Positions 13,270-13,386 of a stretch of DNA of 13,386 bases are shown one piece after another. The stretch is taken from the NCBI GenBank assembly GCA_900553145.1, contig USCL01000082.1, positions 1-13,386 on the forward strand, read 5' to 3'. The notes beneath the pieces were generated by a model. It was not told the origin of the DNA. It did no database searches and worked only from the letters and a program-made list of their open reading frames with translations. Both the position numbers and the translations under genes were made by a program. Origin of the DNA: an uncultured Desulfovibrio sp. Its GTDB lineage: Bacteria > Desulfobacterota > Desulfovibrionia > Desulfovibrionales > Desulfovibrionaceae. How positions within the stretch are numbered: position 1 is the first letter of the stretch; every line of letters starts with the position of its first letter.

Positions 13270-13386
13270 TCAGGCTGGGATGGGAACATACCGTTCGAGC
13301 GAGATTTCAGGATTCTGGAACACGGACTCAGGACGGGCCTGATGGCCGGGGACGCCCCACGCCTGAAGCTGATGCAGCGCCATATC
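13270..13386 (-). CDS. C-terminal 38 residues of an unidentified protein (cut by right edge)
   Basis: The frame is open from the right edge to a TGA at 13270-13272, and the last residues are PEISLERYVPIPA. A terminator starts about 20 bases after the stop, which supports a real gene end. There is too little sequence to name the family. The fragment is rich in Gln and Pro and has no membrane segment. Confidence 0.6.
   Translation of the reverse strand, partial: DMALHQLQAWGVPGHQARPESVFQNPEISLERYVPIPA

Overview
The window looks like chromosomal DNA of a Gram-negative anaerobe. It is moderately GC-rich, probably mid to high 50s percent by eye, and has ordinary Shine-Dalgarno sites. The mix of genes (an IhfA/HU-like DNA-binding protein with a GRNPQT arm, UbiE/MenG, a DctA/GltP-type acidic-solute carrier and an oxygen-independent methylthioadenosine salvage set) fits a sulfate- or sulfite-reducing desulfovibrio-type bacterium of the Desulfovibrionaceae. 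That placement is inferred from protein character, not from a marker gene. I see no tRNA or rRNA gene, CRISPR array, insertion sequence or prophage gene.

Left block (1-5250, all minus strand). Reading leftward, a radical-SAM protein of the Elp3/YhcC type is followed by a roughly 350-base structured leader. Next comes a tight run: a DEAD-box RNA helicase, a 160-residue unknown protein 14 bases after it, a family-4 glycosyltransferase, and a cysteine synthase cut by the left edge. The first two of the run are almost certainly co-transcribed, and the other two probably are.

Middle block (5421-8205). A HIT-family nucleotide hydrolase and an IhfA/HU-like protein lie on the plus strand. Between them is a near-consensus sigma70-type promoter that appears to drive a separate, rod-shaped small RNA of about 85-90 nt ending in its own U tract. 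A perfect 15-bp terminator separates the HU gene from a convergent minus-strand operon. That operon holds a 57-residue protein whose end overlaps the ubiE/menG start, then ubiE/menG, then an SGNH/GDSL hydrolase. Its leader has two overlapping, mutually exclusive hairpins.

Right block (8441-13386). A monocistronic dicarboxylate/amino-acid:cation symporter has its own promoter and terminator. A divergent 74-residue orphan gene ends in a strong 16-bp terminator shared with the converging mtn operon. That operon runs mtnA, class II aldolase, mtnP, with an 11-base overlap and a 2-base gap. MtnP splits methylthioadenosine to methylthioribose-1-phosphate and adenine, and MtnA isomerises the sugar. 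The class II aldolase-fold enzyme then either cleaves the product (a DHAP-shunt-type, oxygen-independent route) or dehydrates it (MtnB-like). No mtnK, mtnC or mtnD is present here. The mtnA ribosome-binding site can pair perfectly over 8 bases with an upstream leader segment. The right edge holds the C-terminus of an unidentified minus-strand gene.

I do not see a clearly new multi-gene system. The best candidates for undescribed biology are the small RNA upstream of the HU gene, the Shine-Dalgarno-sequestering leader of the mtn operon, the 57-residue protein coupled to ubiE, and the exact chemistry of the mtn-linked class II aldolase.
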